A stretch of DNA of 18,293 nt from NCBI GenBank assembly GCA_039111635.1, contig JBCAQO010000113.1:1-18293 (forward strand), given 5' to 3'. This DNA comes from Heterobasidion occidentale (Eukaryota > Basidiomycota > Agaricomycetes > Russulales > Bondarzewiaceae). This document shows, one piece after another, positions 1 through 8,864 of the stretch. Both the position numbers and the translations under genes were made by a program. The first letter of the stretch is position 1. Each line of letters begins with the position of its first letter. The notes below the pieces were generated by a model that searched no databases, had not been told where the DNA came from, and was given only the letters and a program-made list of their open reading frames with translations.

Positions 1-130
1 GTAGTGATCAACATGTACTCACCTGTCAAGAGCTCCTCCTCGATAACAACGCATTCGACGACGATGTGGACGACTGTTAGGATGTGGATGCCTCTTGAGA
101 TGGCTGAACAACAAGCATGCGGAGTCAGTG

Positions 131-470
131 TGGAATCCCTCGTGGCGACTGGTGAGTTCGTAGGAGAAGGAGAGTCCAGGTATAAGCACAAGGCCAGGCT
201 TCTTCGACCAGAAAATTGAGGTGAAAGAACCGGAGGAGAAGATATCCTCTGCTGTGGCAAAGAAGACTCATCGCTCGGTAAATGTGGAGCGACGATCGGA
301 GACCCAGCGCAGTGCCCAGTCCGCCTTCCTCTTCACGCAAGGGATGGTCTCAACAACATCGCGTTTCGTAGGTCCAGTTCTCGTCGTGGAAAACTTCCGT
401 CATAATATGGAACGCGTAGAAGCAACGCGCTGCCCAGTGGAGTCACAAAAAATCACGGCTAAAGAACAAT
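131..470 (+). repeat. Left outer inverted-repeat block
   Basis: This block pairs with the reverse complement of about 8166-8492. Similarity runs almost continuously from the edge near 131 up to the first palindromic core at about 474. Homology fades left of 131: the 130 bases outside do not match the complement of 8493-8620. The divergence (about one difference in five) says the two arms are old or not homogenised, in contrast to the nearly identical 69-bp array next door. Short open frames in both strands of this block (for example the one at 125-340) look incidental. Confidence 0.65.
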
Positions 471-473
471 GCA

Positions 474-898
474 GTTCTGGAGGAAGGCACTCTCAAAAAG
501 CTGCTCGTCGGGATGATAGACAGGACAACACATTTCTGGAGGAAGGTCGCTCTCAGATATGTGTCTCAACATCCGCGAAACGCGCGCCGCCGTCTGACTC
601 CGGCCGGTGGGTGAATCAGAAAGAATGACAGCATTTTGAGTAACGCATTTCTGGAGGAAGGTGCTCGACAAGAGATATATGGAAATGGGTGAGCGCAAAG
701 AACGACGGCCTACAGGCACGGCATTTCTGGAGGAAAGTCGCTCTCGGAAGGCTGCTCGTCGGGAGGGTAGATGAGGACAATGCCTTTCTAAGAGGATGAT
801 CGCTCTCAGATGTGTCCCAACAGCCACGCGACGCCATCTGACTACAGCCGCTTGATGGTAGGGTGGCACGCAAAGAATGAGGGACTACAAGCAACACA
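474..898 (+). repeat. Degenerate palindromic-core repeats, left arm
   Basis: At least five diverged copies of the core occur at about 474, 535, 649, 725 and 784, separated by 60-110 bp spacers. The core starts TTTCTGGAGGAA and ends CGCTCTCAGA in the best copies; the copy at 784 is badly worn. The spacer at 836-880 is shared with the right arm, so the array was present before the arms diverged or was copied between them. Confidence 0.7.
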
Positions 899-1690
899 TT
901 TCTGGAGGAAAGTCGCTCTCAGAAAGCTCGACAGGACAATAGATGGAGGTGGCCTGGAAACAGCGCAATTCTGGAGGAAAGTCGCTCTCAGAAAGCTCGA
1001 CAGGACAATAGATGGAGGTGGCCTGGAAACAGCGCAATTCTGGAGGAAAGTCGCTCTCAGAAAGCTCGACAGGACAATAGATGGAGGTGGCCTGGAAACA
1101 GCGCAATTCTGGAGGAAAGTCGCTCTCAGAAAGCTCGACAGGACAATAGATGGAGGTGGCCTGGAAACAGCGCAATTCTGGAGGAAAGTCGCTCTCAGAA
1201 AGCTCGACAGGACAATAGATGGAGGTGGCCTGGAAACAGCGCAATTCTGGAGGAAAGTCGCTCTCAGAAAGCTCGATAGGACAATAGATGGAGGTGGCCT
1301 GGAAACAGCGCAATTCTGGAGGAAAGTCGCTCTCAGAAAGCTCGACAGGACAATAGATGGAGGTGGCCTGGAAACAGCGCAATTCTGGAGGAAAGTCGCT
1401 CTCAGAAAGCTCGATAGGACAATAGATGGAGGTGGCCTGGAAACAGCGCAATTCTGGAGGAAAGTCGCTCTCAGAAAGCTCGACAGGACAATAGATGGAG
1501 GTGGCCTGGAAACAGCGCAATTCTGGAGGAAAGTCACTCTCAGAAAGCTCGACAGGACAATAGATGGAGGTGGCCTGGAAACAGCGCAATTCTGGAGGAA
1601 AGTCGCTCTCAGAAAGCTGCATCACATTGATGGAGGTGGCCTGGAAACAGCGCAATTCTGGAGGAAAGTCGCTCTCAGAAAGCTGCATCA
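899..1690 (+). repeat. 69-bp tandem array, 12 core copies, nearly identical
   Basis: Core starts (TTCTGG) fall at 900, 969, 1038, 1107, 1176, 1245, 1314, 1383, 1452, 1521 and 1590, exactly 69 bp apart, then 1656 after a 66-bp unit. Units differ by only a few bases: a C-to-T change in copies six and eight (1245 and 1383), a G-to-A in the core of the copy at 1521, and a replaced spacer (CTGCATCACATTG) after the last two cores. Because 69 is 23 codons, three frames stay open through the array and create long spurious ORFs. Near-identity points to recent expansion or homogenisation of what was a degenerate series. Confidence 0.95.
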
Positions 1691-1894
1691 CATTGATGGA
1701 GGATGGTCACATTGTCAGATGTTCAACATCGACGCTCGTGATTCGGATTCCGACAAACTCCGATCAGCGTCGGCCAATCGGGTGTTGAATTTCGATCAAG
1801 CAATCTGATATCCTTTTGAGTATCTGAATTCATTCAAAGTAAACGTATAATACGCTGAACGAGCCAGCATGCGCGTAAGAAGATTTCTAAACAA
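1691..1894. other. Junction between left array and gene 3' end
   Basis: About 200 bases of unique sequence between the last array unit and the 3' end of the minus-strand gene. It is moderately AT-rich near 1800-1860. I see no gene or repeat in it; for the minus-strand gene it would be 3' UTR or downstream flank. Confidence 0.4.
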
Positions 1895-2490
1895 TCAGAA
1901 GTGTAGTCCCCATCCATCATCATCAAACACACCAATATCATCCAAAACCCAGCTGTAAATGTAAAAGACCGAGGCTAAGAGAGAATGAGGCAAGCTCCCC
2001 AGGCTACGACAAATCAAAAAAAGGTTAGCTACCGGTAAGGAATCAAGACCCAGCGCTTTGTGCGATGGCAATGGAGAACGGATAGCACTAGCACCTGCCA
2101 GGGAAAGCAAGGGCGAGACCATCAAAGAGTGCTCAGCAGCAATGGGGTGAGTAGCTGAAACTGTGCTGAGTGCCGGTGATGATGACACTGAGATAAGACT
2201 CCCATCAGTCGTCAGCGAACCAGACGCCTCAACACTATAGCTGACAACATTCAAGTCCACTACGCTTTTGCCATTGAGTGCCGGCGATGATGACGCTGAG
2301 AAGACACTCCCATTAGTTGTCGGCGCACCAGACGGCTCAGCACTATAGCTGACAACATTGGAGTCCACTACGCTCTTGCCAAAGAAGGGTGAAGAAGCCC
2401 TGTCTGTGATTACAGCTGGTGTCGCTAGAACCTGGGGGATCGGCAGATGCAGAACGGACCCAGGGCTACTCGAGCGCGAATGATGTCGAG
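1895..2490 (-). CDS. Possible 3' extension of the large gene, Ser-rich with 36-codon duplication
   Basis: An open minus-strand frame of about 198 codons follows directly after the stop at 2466-2468 of the upstream coding frame, overlapping it by about 25 bases in a different frame. It encodes a Ser/Pro/Val-rich low-complexity stretch. It contains two adjacent 108-bp repeats (2169-2276 and 2277-2384, 36 codons each) sharing the motifs GKSVVD, NVVSYS and SSSPAL. A phase-compatible but weak intron (GTTCCC...GAGTAG) or a frameshift could join it to the upstream frame. It may equally be non-coding 3' sequence; preservation of the 36-codon periodicity mildly favours coding. Confidence 0.3.
2169..2384 (-). 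repeat. 108-bp direct tandem duplication
   Basis: Two copies of a 108-bp unit, starting at 2169 and 2277. They differ at scattered positions, including a 3-base-shifted patch near TGAGATAAG versus TGAGAAGAC. The unit is a multiple of three and the open minus-strand frame runs through both copies. Confidence 0.85.
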
Positions 2491-5400
2491 ACAAGTTCTA
2501 CGGAGTTGGGGAACAATGTAAACTCAGAGCCTTCGAGCAAAAGGCCATCACCTACCTCCGATTCCTCCGAATAATTGCTAGTGGGTGATAAATCTCCACT
2601 CCTATCCCTGGGAGCATAATAACTCCCGAAGGAAAACTCTGGGTGCCAAGCCCTCCAAGCCTCGCCAATCCAACCCTGACTGACCATAGTGAAAGCTCGA
2701 GACATGTCGTTGAAAAGATGCCTATAGTACACATCTGTGTACAGCTCGGTCATAGTTGACATGCAGTCCAGCCGCGCAGATTTTTCATAGTCTGGATAAG
2801 GCTTTCGAACGTCGAAGGATAATAAGAAAGAGACGACCAGTTGATCAGGACGCTGCGAAAAAAAAGTCTGAAGGGTGCCAATTCCTTGAGGTGGGTCCAC
2901 ATACCTTGCAAACGGCAGGCTCTTCGACATCTAGATAGGAGGAAGGCCTACTGTTCCAGGAAGGTGGGTGGAGAAACATGTCGAGATGCGCTGGTGAGGG
3001 CGGTGATCAATATCGCGGGCAGGAGCGCTTTTCACATTTCGGTCGTTCCCGTGTCACACTTCCCCCCGTTCCCCACCGACAGGTCCCAAGGGGTGCCCGG
3101 AGAGCTGTGAATCGCTCTTTGTAGCTTCGTAATTTCACTGAGACTCCTGAAAGCAGACATGATTACGACGTGTATATAATGACAAGGCCCTTTGGCGATG
3201 AGACAAAATCATTTGTGAGAAAGAGCCAGCAATCGAGAATACATCGATAACAAGGAGAAGTTTGGATATGTAGTCCAGTTCAAGGTTCAACAAGAAAAGA
3301 AACATGCTCGGAATCCTCGGCAGCACGATCTCAAAATGACGTCGCCAGCCTGACAGGATCAAGAATTCTACTTACAACTTATGTGCTACATTTAGTATTC
3401 CTGGGGTATGCAACGCGGAAGCCAGGACGACGTCTTGATTGTACGTCCGGACGGTCGCCAGCTGTTTGTCAGCTCCCAGACGTTTTTTATTCGCCCCACG
3501 TTCACGCTTATCCCGGCCCCGCAATGTGTAGTACCACAGCACAGAAGTTCGAGGCGTCAATTCGCCGTCATGGAGACGCGTCAACATGTCTTGAAACCAT
3601 GTCTCGGCAGATGACGACCACGAACCATTCCAGAGGTAGCTGGCACGCCAGAGGGCCATGCTGGGCCACAGAGACACATTCCCTGGTAGCGCCGTGAACC
3701 CCAGGAGTAATTTGAGAGCCAGATCGCTCTCTTCATCTTCTGGGCACTCCGATTCGCGATCTGATCCAGCTGTGTATCGTTCACCCCAGACAGTGTATGC
3801 CTCACTTGGCCCCTCCAGGTAGCTCCGAACTATGTCCTTGGACCCAAAATGGATGACAAGGCGCCAAGCCAGGCCACCATACGCCACAAGACGTCTTGCG
3901 TAGGGTTGTCGCAGGAGCCATCGAACCCGCTCCTGATATAGCTGGCCAAAGGAGGAGAGAGAGTCTTGTCGCTCGCCTATGAGGAAGTTGTCTCCGTCCA
4001 CCCAGTTGGGACGAGGTTCATTCGTACGGCGTTCAGCATTGGCCGCGATCTTCTGCTGACCCCACATGCTATTCCAACTGAGACGGAACGACATCCCATG
4101 CTGCAACATCACCTCCAGCAACGCCTCGACTTCAAAGGCCTTCCATTCCAAAATGGCTAGCAACCAGATCTCAGTGAGCGGATGAAGCTTGACGTGAGAT
4201 ACCCGCAAGAAGCCAGTGTCGATAGCCAGAGGTCTAACGTCAAACGGCGCATAGGGAGCCCAACCTCCCGAAGTCGTTTCCTTGATGCTGTCTAAGTACG
4301 CAAGCGTCCCGGGAGAGACAATGAGCATTTCTTCAGATTGAAAGGTTTCTGGTGCTATCCAGTGCCCTCTTAAGAATTCACTGCCGGGAGGTGCGGGGTA
4401 GACTTTCGGGAAAAGCGCAGCAATAAAGGCGGGAGGATAATTCTCCCTGTCGACAACATCAGTGGATGTGACCGCGTGTACCTCCAAATGTCCCTCATGA
4501 ACGATGACAGGGCTCGGAGAACGCGAGAATCTCACATCGTCTTCGCTTGGATCGTCATTCGAGCCGACAAGAGCATGACTGGATGAAGAATTGCGTTCAA
4601 CCCGGTCCTCCACCTCCGAGTTGACATTCATCGCCACATCCTGCTCATACGAGCCTTCCCGCATCGCGTCGCAGTCAGACAACACAATGCATGGAGGGCC
4701 TGACGACGAAGACAAACCCGTGCCCCGGTCCTCCAAATCGATATCCATTGCCATATACTGGCTCTGCGAGTCAACTAGCATTGTTGTTGTGCTGCGCACC
4801 AAAAATATTCGTCAGTAATGTTTTTGCGCTCTGAGATTGAAGAAAACGCATACCTGAGATGCTCCGATGACTCGGACCGTCCAACGCCTTGAACGTGATC
4901 TTCAGAGTGCGGCTGGAATGATGATGACACTGCACCAGGGGTGTCAATGTGCATCTGCACCTCCTGTGACGTGTTGCCGCTGGACAACGTACCACCCCTG
5001 TACGACGTATTGCTACCAGGCGACACATTTGACAGCTGATGTTGCGAAGGGGCAGGCAGAGGAGGGGCGGGTAGAGGAGAGGCAGGCGGAGAAGGGGCTG
5101 GAGGGGCTGGCAGAGGAGGGGCTGGCGAAGGAGGGGCTGGCGGAGGAGGGGCTGGCGGAGGAGGGGCTGGCGGAGGAGGGGCTGGCGGAGGAGGGGCTGG
5201 CGGAGGAGGGGCTGGAGGAGGAGGGGCTGGCAGGAGGGGCTGGCGGAGGAGGGGCTGGCGGAGGAGGGGCAGGTCGAGACAGGGCAGAACGAGGAATGCG
5301 ATCGTGGTCGTATAGGAGAACCGCAGAAAGGCGACTGTTAGACGCTGCTCTCTTCTTGAGTATTTCTGCGTGCTTTTTCTCTGGGCGAAGACGGCTGATA

Positions 5401-6601
5401 TCACAGTCGATCAGGTGGAAAGTGCGCCCCCTAATGGAGGGAGGGTCTGTGCAACCCTCACGATCTTCAGCGTCACTATCGTCCTGATCCAGCCCGATCT
5501 GTGTCTCCATGTAAAACACGCGCACGTTGACGCAATCGTCTGCGGATAGATAAGAGGCTGAACAGTAGTAATCCTCCCATCTTCTGTCTTTTTTGGAGCC
5601 GATGATGCCACGATCGTCACCCCACAGCATTGCCAGGTACGTTGTCTGTGGCGGGGGTTTGTAGGACACAATCGTGAACGGTTTCCCGTTAAGTCGCCAC
5701 CGATCGGGCCTGAGGTCACCGAATGCGCTGACCTCTCCCGCTTGTCGAGCGCTCCAAGAGTATGCAATATTGATTCGTGCGAGCTTGAGAAGCTCCCAAG
5801 TCGTCTTCATTTCGGGACCCCAGGTTGGATAGCCCTGTGTGACGATGGTGACTCCACGGATGCGAGCGCCCAAGATGAACTTATCCAGTTGGTCGAAAGC
5901 AAATGACAAAGAGGCCTGAGCCTTAGGACGATCACGCCACTAGAAAGCAAGACATGAGATATGAGCAGAAACCTCAACCCTGTAAAGCACTCACTTTCGG
6001 CCCAAACCCCTGCTCAATCCTCCAGACAAGAAAGCTGATGAATCCAAAGCAGTCGAGAAAGGGACGACGTAATCGCCAAAAGGTGATATGTGCATCCTCT
6101 TCAGTTTTCCAGGGATAGACAATCCCTTCCTGCAACACACTAACCTCGAGAGGCCGGTTGCCATCCCAGTCAAGAATGTCTCTCAACGCACTGGTACAAC
6201 GGATGATAAAAGCTCTGATCTGGTTGTGTGCCTTGACCAATCCTGGGCGAATGGTCCGAGAAGGGAAGCAATAAAAGTCATGACTTGCTTCGGAGGCTGG
6301 AAAAATCCATTCCGAAGAGTCACCCCTGATGGATCCAGGATCAACTGGGATGAAGGGCCTCCAGGGAAAACGCGAGTCATGAGGAGCTGGATCTACTGCC
6401 CAATCGTACGGTTTCAGGCGTCCGGCACGAGATGGATCAGCGTCGAAGGTCACGTCCGCTGGCGGGTGAATGCGTTTCTGGAGAAGTAAGATGTGGAACT
6501 CATGGTAGGGCAGGGCGAAATGCGACAACTACCCATGCCGACTGCTGCGACCTCGTGACTTCAACCCAGGGGTATTGGTCTCGGGAGACGGAGGCTTTCA
6601 T
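2466..6601 (-). CDS. Large unrecognised protein (about 1240 aa) inside the inverted arms; frame broken in a VNTR
   Basis: I do not recognise this family. A phase-consistent model, read 5' to 3' on the minus strand, is 6601-6533, 6498-5995, 5939-4854, 4791-3390, 3329-3205, 3146-3036, 2950-2905, 2852-2466. Introns at 5940-5994, 4792-4853 and 2853-2904 have good GT..AG ends; the first (34 bp) is suspiciously short and may instead be a frameshift. The exons below 3390 are less certain, because a stop at 3372 gives an alternative end. The start ATG (6599-6601) follows CACA. Visible parts: an N-terminal aromatic-rich region with WRLRRPFL and an FGFISFLVW segment; a Pro/Ala VNTR at 5050-5275; an acidic Ser-rich linker with IVLSDCD (4668-4688), a SUMO-interaction-like motif; then a long Trp-rich segment (for example SVLWYYTLRGRDKRERG). 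In the VNTR one unit is 13 bp instead of 15. As written, translation therefore leaves the frame and stops at 5013, giving about 490 aa. The gene lies alone between the arms, which suggests it is the element's cargo or its transposition protein, but no DDE-type or helicase motif is visible. Confidence 0.55.
4668..4688 (-). other. SUMO-interaction-like motif in the large protein
   Basis: Minus-strand codons read IVLSDCD, preceded by Ser-rich sequence and followed by further acidic residues. A hydrophobic trio followed by Ser and acidic residues is the common form of a SUMO-interacting motif. It lies downstream of the VNTR, so the frame break would remove it from the product. Confidence 0.4.
5050..5275 (-). 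repeat. 15-bp VNTR in the coding region, one unit 2 bp short
   Basis: Units containing GCTGG recur at 5106, 5121, 5136, 5151, 5166, 5181, 5196, 5211, 5226, then 5239 (13 bp later), 5254 and a variant at 5269. Outer units toward 5050 are degenerate. On the minus strand the intended frame reads repeats of PAPPP on both sides, but the 13-bp unit at 5226-5239 shifts it, so upstream PAPPP turns into SPSSA. Phase arithmetic of the flanking introns (5940-5994 and 4792-4853) also requires two more bases in this exon. The break is therefore a real coding defect of this copy, a length-variable switch, or an assembly error in a repeat. Confidence 0.9.
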
Positions 6602-6711
6602 TGTGATGAAAAGATCGAAGCGGAACAATTGCTGGAGGAGAGTGCGTCGACGTGAAGGAGACGAAAAGTAGAGGTCTCAACAGATGTGGCACAAGAGCGG
6701 CACAAGACTAT
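6602..6711 (-). promoter_or_regulatory. 5' flank of the large gene with a worn core repeat
   Basis: About 110 bases separate the proposed start codon from the first clear core of the 148-bp repeat. At 6629-6652 the + strand reads TTGCTGGAGGAGAGTGCGTC, a degraded version of the palindromic core, about 28 bases upstream of the ATG. If the core binds a protein of the element, this copy would sit in the gene's own leader or promoter. Confidence 0.35.
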
Positions 6712-7065
6712 TTCTGGAGGAAAACGCTCTCAGAAACTGCCTAGACAGCCGCGGAAAACACGGTACCGCCCAGTGACGACCGCGGGATGACTGGAAGGAA
6801 AGGGAGACTTGAAGATGAAGGAATAAAGCTTTCAACCGATAAGGACGCCACAAGACAAATTCTGGAGGAAAAACGCTCTCAGAAACTGCCTAGACAGCCG
6901 CGGAAAACACGGTACCGCCCAGTGACGACCGCGGGATGACTGGAAGGAAAGGGAGACTTGAAGACGAAGGAATAAAGCTTTCAACCGATAAGGACGCCAC
7001 AAGACAAATTCTGGAGGAAAAACGCTCTCAGAAACTGCCTAGACAGCCGCGAAACACGATGCTGC
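6705..7065 (+). repeat. 148-149-bp tandem repeat, about 2.3 units
   Basis: The core starts at 6712, 6860 and 7009. Two units are almost identical, differing by one A in the run after GGAGG and a few substitutions (for example GATGAAGG versus GACGAAGG); the third is cut short near 7065 with changes. Each unit starts with the same palindromic core as the arms, then CTGCCTAGACAGCCGCGG, itself containing a short inverted repeat. The orientation is that of the left arm although the array lies next to the right arm. Confidence 0.9.
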
Positions 7066-7199
7066 CCAACGACGACCGCCTGAGGACTATGAGTGGGGCA
7101 ACTTGAAGTCATGTGAGCTCCGCTCCCACGGTCAGCGATTTCGGTCCCACGGTCACTCTTTGGCCGAATGTCTGTACGGACGTCGTCATATTACCAGCT

Positions 7200-8160
7200 C
7201 TTAGCTCTATCGACAAATTTCTGAGAGTGACCCTCCTCCGGGAATGGGTTGCTCTCACTCCGCCACCGTCTATCCTCCTGTCGAGCAGCTTTCTGAGAGC
7301 GATTTTCCTCCAGAAGTGCGTTGTCATTCCCCCGACATCAAGCGGCCGTAGTCAGACGGCGTCGCGTGTTTAGCGGCTGTCGGGAGACATTTCTGAGAGC
7401 GACCTTCCTCCAGAAATGTGATGTTCCCAGGCCATCTTCGTATATCCTCTCGGCAATCAGCTTTCTGAGAGCGGCCTTCCTCCAGAAATGCGCTGCCCAT
7501 AGGCCGTCGTTCTTTGCGTCCCACCCTGCCATCAAGCGGGTGTAGTCAGATGGCGTTGCGCGGCTGTTGAGACACATATCTTAGAGCGTCTTCCTCCATG
7601 AATGTGTTATCCCCATCTCTCCCCCCAACGAGCAGTTTTCTGAGAGCGACTTTCCTCCAGAAATGTGCTGTTTGCCGGCCACCTCTATCGTCCTGTCGAG
7701 CTTTTTGAGAGCGACCTTCCTCCAGAAATGCGTTGTCCCCAGAGCCTTTCCATTTATCCTCCCGGCAACCAGCTTTCTGAGAGTGACCTTCCTCCAGATA
7801 TGCGTTGCCCATAGGCCGAAGCTCTTTCCATCGCACCTTGCCATCGAGCTACCGCAATCAGACGGCGGCGCGCGGTTCGCGGCTGTCGAGAGACATTTCT
7901 GAGAGCGAGGTTCCTCCAGAAATGTGATGTTCCCAGGCCATCTTCGTATATCCTCTCGGCAATCAGCTTTCTGAGAGCGAGGTTCCTCCAGAAATGCGTT
8001 GCTCGTAGGCCCTCGTCCTTTGCGTCCCACCCTGCCATCAAGCGGCCGTAGCCCAATGGCGTCGCGCGGCTTCTGAGAGCGATGTTCCTCCAGAAATGTG
8101 TTGTCCCCATCTAACCTCCCAACGAGCAGCTTTCTGAGAGCGATTTTCCTCCAGAGATCC
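7200..8160 (-). repeat. Right-arm array of inverted palindromic cores
   Basis: About twelve copies, seen on the + strand as TTTCTGAGAGCG ... CCTCCAGAAATG, at about 7211, 7281, 7391, 7462, 7576, 7637, 7700, 7772, 7893, 7965, 8071 and 8131. Spacers are 60-120 bp and more varied than in the 69-bp array. Two spacers contain CCTCCCGGCAACCAGC or CCTCTCGGCAATCAGC, so larger composite units also exist. Confidence 0.9.
7370..8070. repeat. About 195-bp segment duplicated 500 bp apart
   Basis: About 7370-7567 and about 7876-8070 are near copies. Both run from a GCGGCTGTCG.GAGACATTTCTGAG start, through GTTCCCAGGCCATCTTCG and two cores, to a CACCCTGCCATCAAGCGG end. In the second copy both cores carry GAGGTTCC where the first has GACCTTCC or GGCCTTCC. 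The shared GAGGTTCC in two neighbouring cores indicates local conversion or duplication within the arm. Confidence 0.8.
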
Positions 8161-8165
8161 ACTAC

Positions 8166-8492
8166 TTTTAAGCCGTGGTTCTTTGCGACTCCATCAGGCA
8201 GCGTGCTGCTTCACCGCGTTGCACATAATGATGGAAAATATTCACAACGAGACTGGACCTACGAATTGCGATGCTACTGAGATCATCCTCTGCATCAAGA
8301 GGAAGATGGACTGGGCATCGCGCTGGATCTCTCATCGTCGCTTCACATTCGCTGAGCGGTGAGCCGCCTTTGCCGCAGCAGAGGACATCTTCTCCGGTTT
8401 TTTGCCTCAATCTTCTGGTCGAAGAAGCGTGGCCTTATGCTTATACCTGGACTCACCTTCTCCAACAAACTCATCAGTCGCCTCGAGGGATT
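8166..8492 (-). repeat. Right outer inverted-repeat block
   Basis: Reverse-complement partner of 131-470. The block ends near CGAGGGATTCTATAC, opposite GTGTGGAATCCCTCG on the left. No obvious target duplication flanks the two edges (the adjoining bases are AGTGT on the left and TATAC on the right), so the true element ends may lie elsewhere or be eroded. Confidence 0.65.
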
Positions 8493-8864
8493 CTATACGA
8501 CTTTAATAAGGTCCGCATACCGACCAGCTTTGGGCTACTGAGGCATATCATGCTCATTGGGGCGCAGAACACGGATCTCGCCACGCTCACAGAAGCCACC
8601 GCGTACGCTGTTGTCGAGTTTGGTGGATGGAAGAACGACGCGCTGCCTTGAAAGTGCACATCGATTGTTCGACGTGCGAGAACGTCGTTGGGGATATGTG
8701 TCGGGTACGTGACGTCCTCAACTACCATCCGTTTGCGCTTGCATTCATTCGCTCACCATACTCGCTCTCCATTCGCATTCGCCTTTCTCCTTAAACCCTT
8801 TCACACTTCGCGTTTCGTTTGCGCTCCTCGCACCCTCACCACACATCACGACCTACTCTCAATC
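8493..8864 (+). promoter_or_regulatory. Right flank of the element; pyrimidine-rich leader of the next gene
   Basis: The 372 bases hold no convincing gene. From about 8735 to 8864 the + strand is strongly C/T-rich with repeated CATTCGC and CGCTC words, ending in CACGACCTACTCTCAATC immediately before an ATG. Pyrimidine-rich leaders are common at transcription starts of filamentous basidiomycete genes, so this is the likely core promoter and 5' UTR of the small gene starting at 8865. Confidence 0.35.

Larger units (their letters stand above)
131..8492. mobile_element. Putative foldback-like element with long diverged inverted arms
   Basis: The outer block at about 131-470 matches the reverse complement of about 8166-8492 at roughly 80% by eye, with small indels. 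Shared landmarks include a GGAATCCCTCG-type edge, the stretch reading TCCAGGTATAAGC, and CTTCTTCGACCAGAA. Inside each block follows an array of the same palindromic core, on the + strand on the left and inverted on the right; several spacers are shared too (836-880 matches the complement of about 7505-7560). One long minus-strand gene lies between the arms. Nested inverted arms with subterminal arrays are typical of foldback or long-TIR DNA transposons. I see no clear target-site duplication at the edges and no recognisable transposase, so the limits and mobility are inferred. Confidence 0.55.

Noticed and set aside
899..1690. CRISPR-like array
   Set aside because: Repeats and the sequences between them are both nearly identical, so there are no variable spacers, and the genome is eukaryotic with spliced genes.
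810..1808. 332-aa open frame with 23-residue repeats (QFWRKVALRKLDRT...)
   Set aside because: The frame is open only because the 69-bp unit is a multiple of three without stops; two minus-strand frames are open too. The same motif elsewhere in the arms is broken by indels, so there is no sign of coding constraint.
4867..5487. + strand 206-aa frame rich in EEGLA repeats
   Set aside because: It is the antisense reading of the 15-bp VNTR; its flanks look unlike protein and the minus strand explains the region.
6468..6484. Extra core copy (GCGTTTCTGGAG) within the large gene
   Set aside because: Only 12 bases match and the remainder of the core is missing; it lies inside a coding exon and is probably chance.
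131..8492. LTR retrotransposon
   Set aside because: The terminal blocks are inverted, not direct, and no gag, protease, reverse transcriptase or integrase motifs are seen between them.
131..8492. KDZ or Zisupton transposon
   Set aside because: These fungal or animal elements have long termini with subterminal repeats, and some carry C48 proteases, but no KDZ-type transposase or cysteine-cluster motif is visible here and the Ulp1 gene lies outside the arms.
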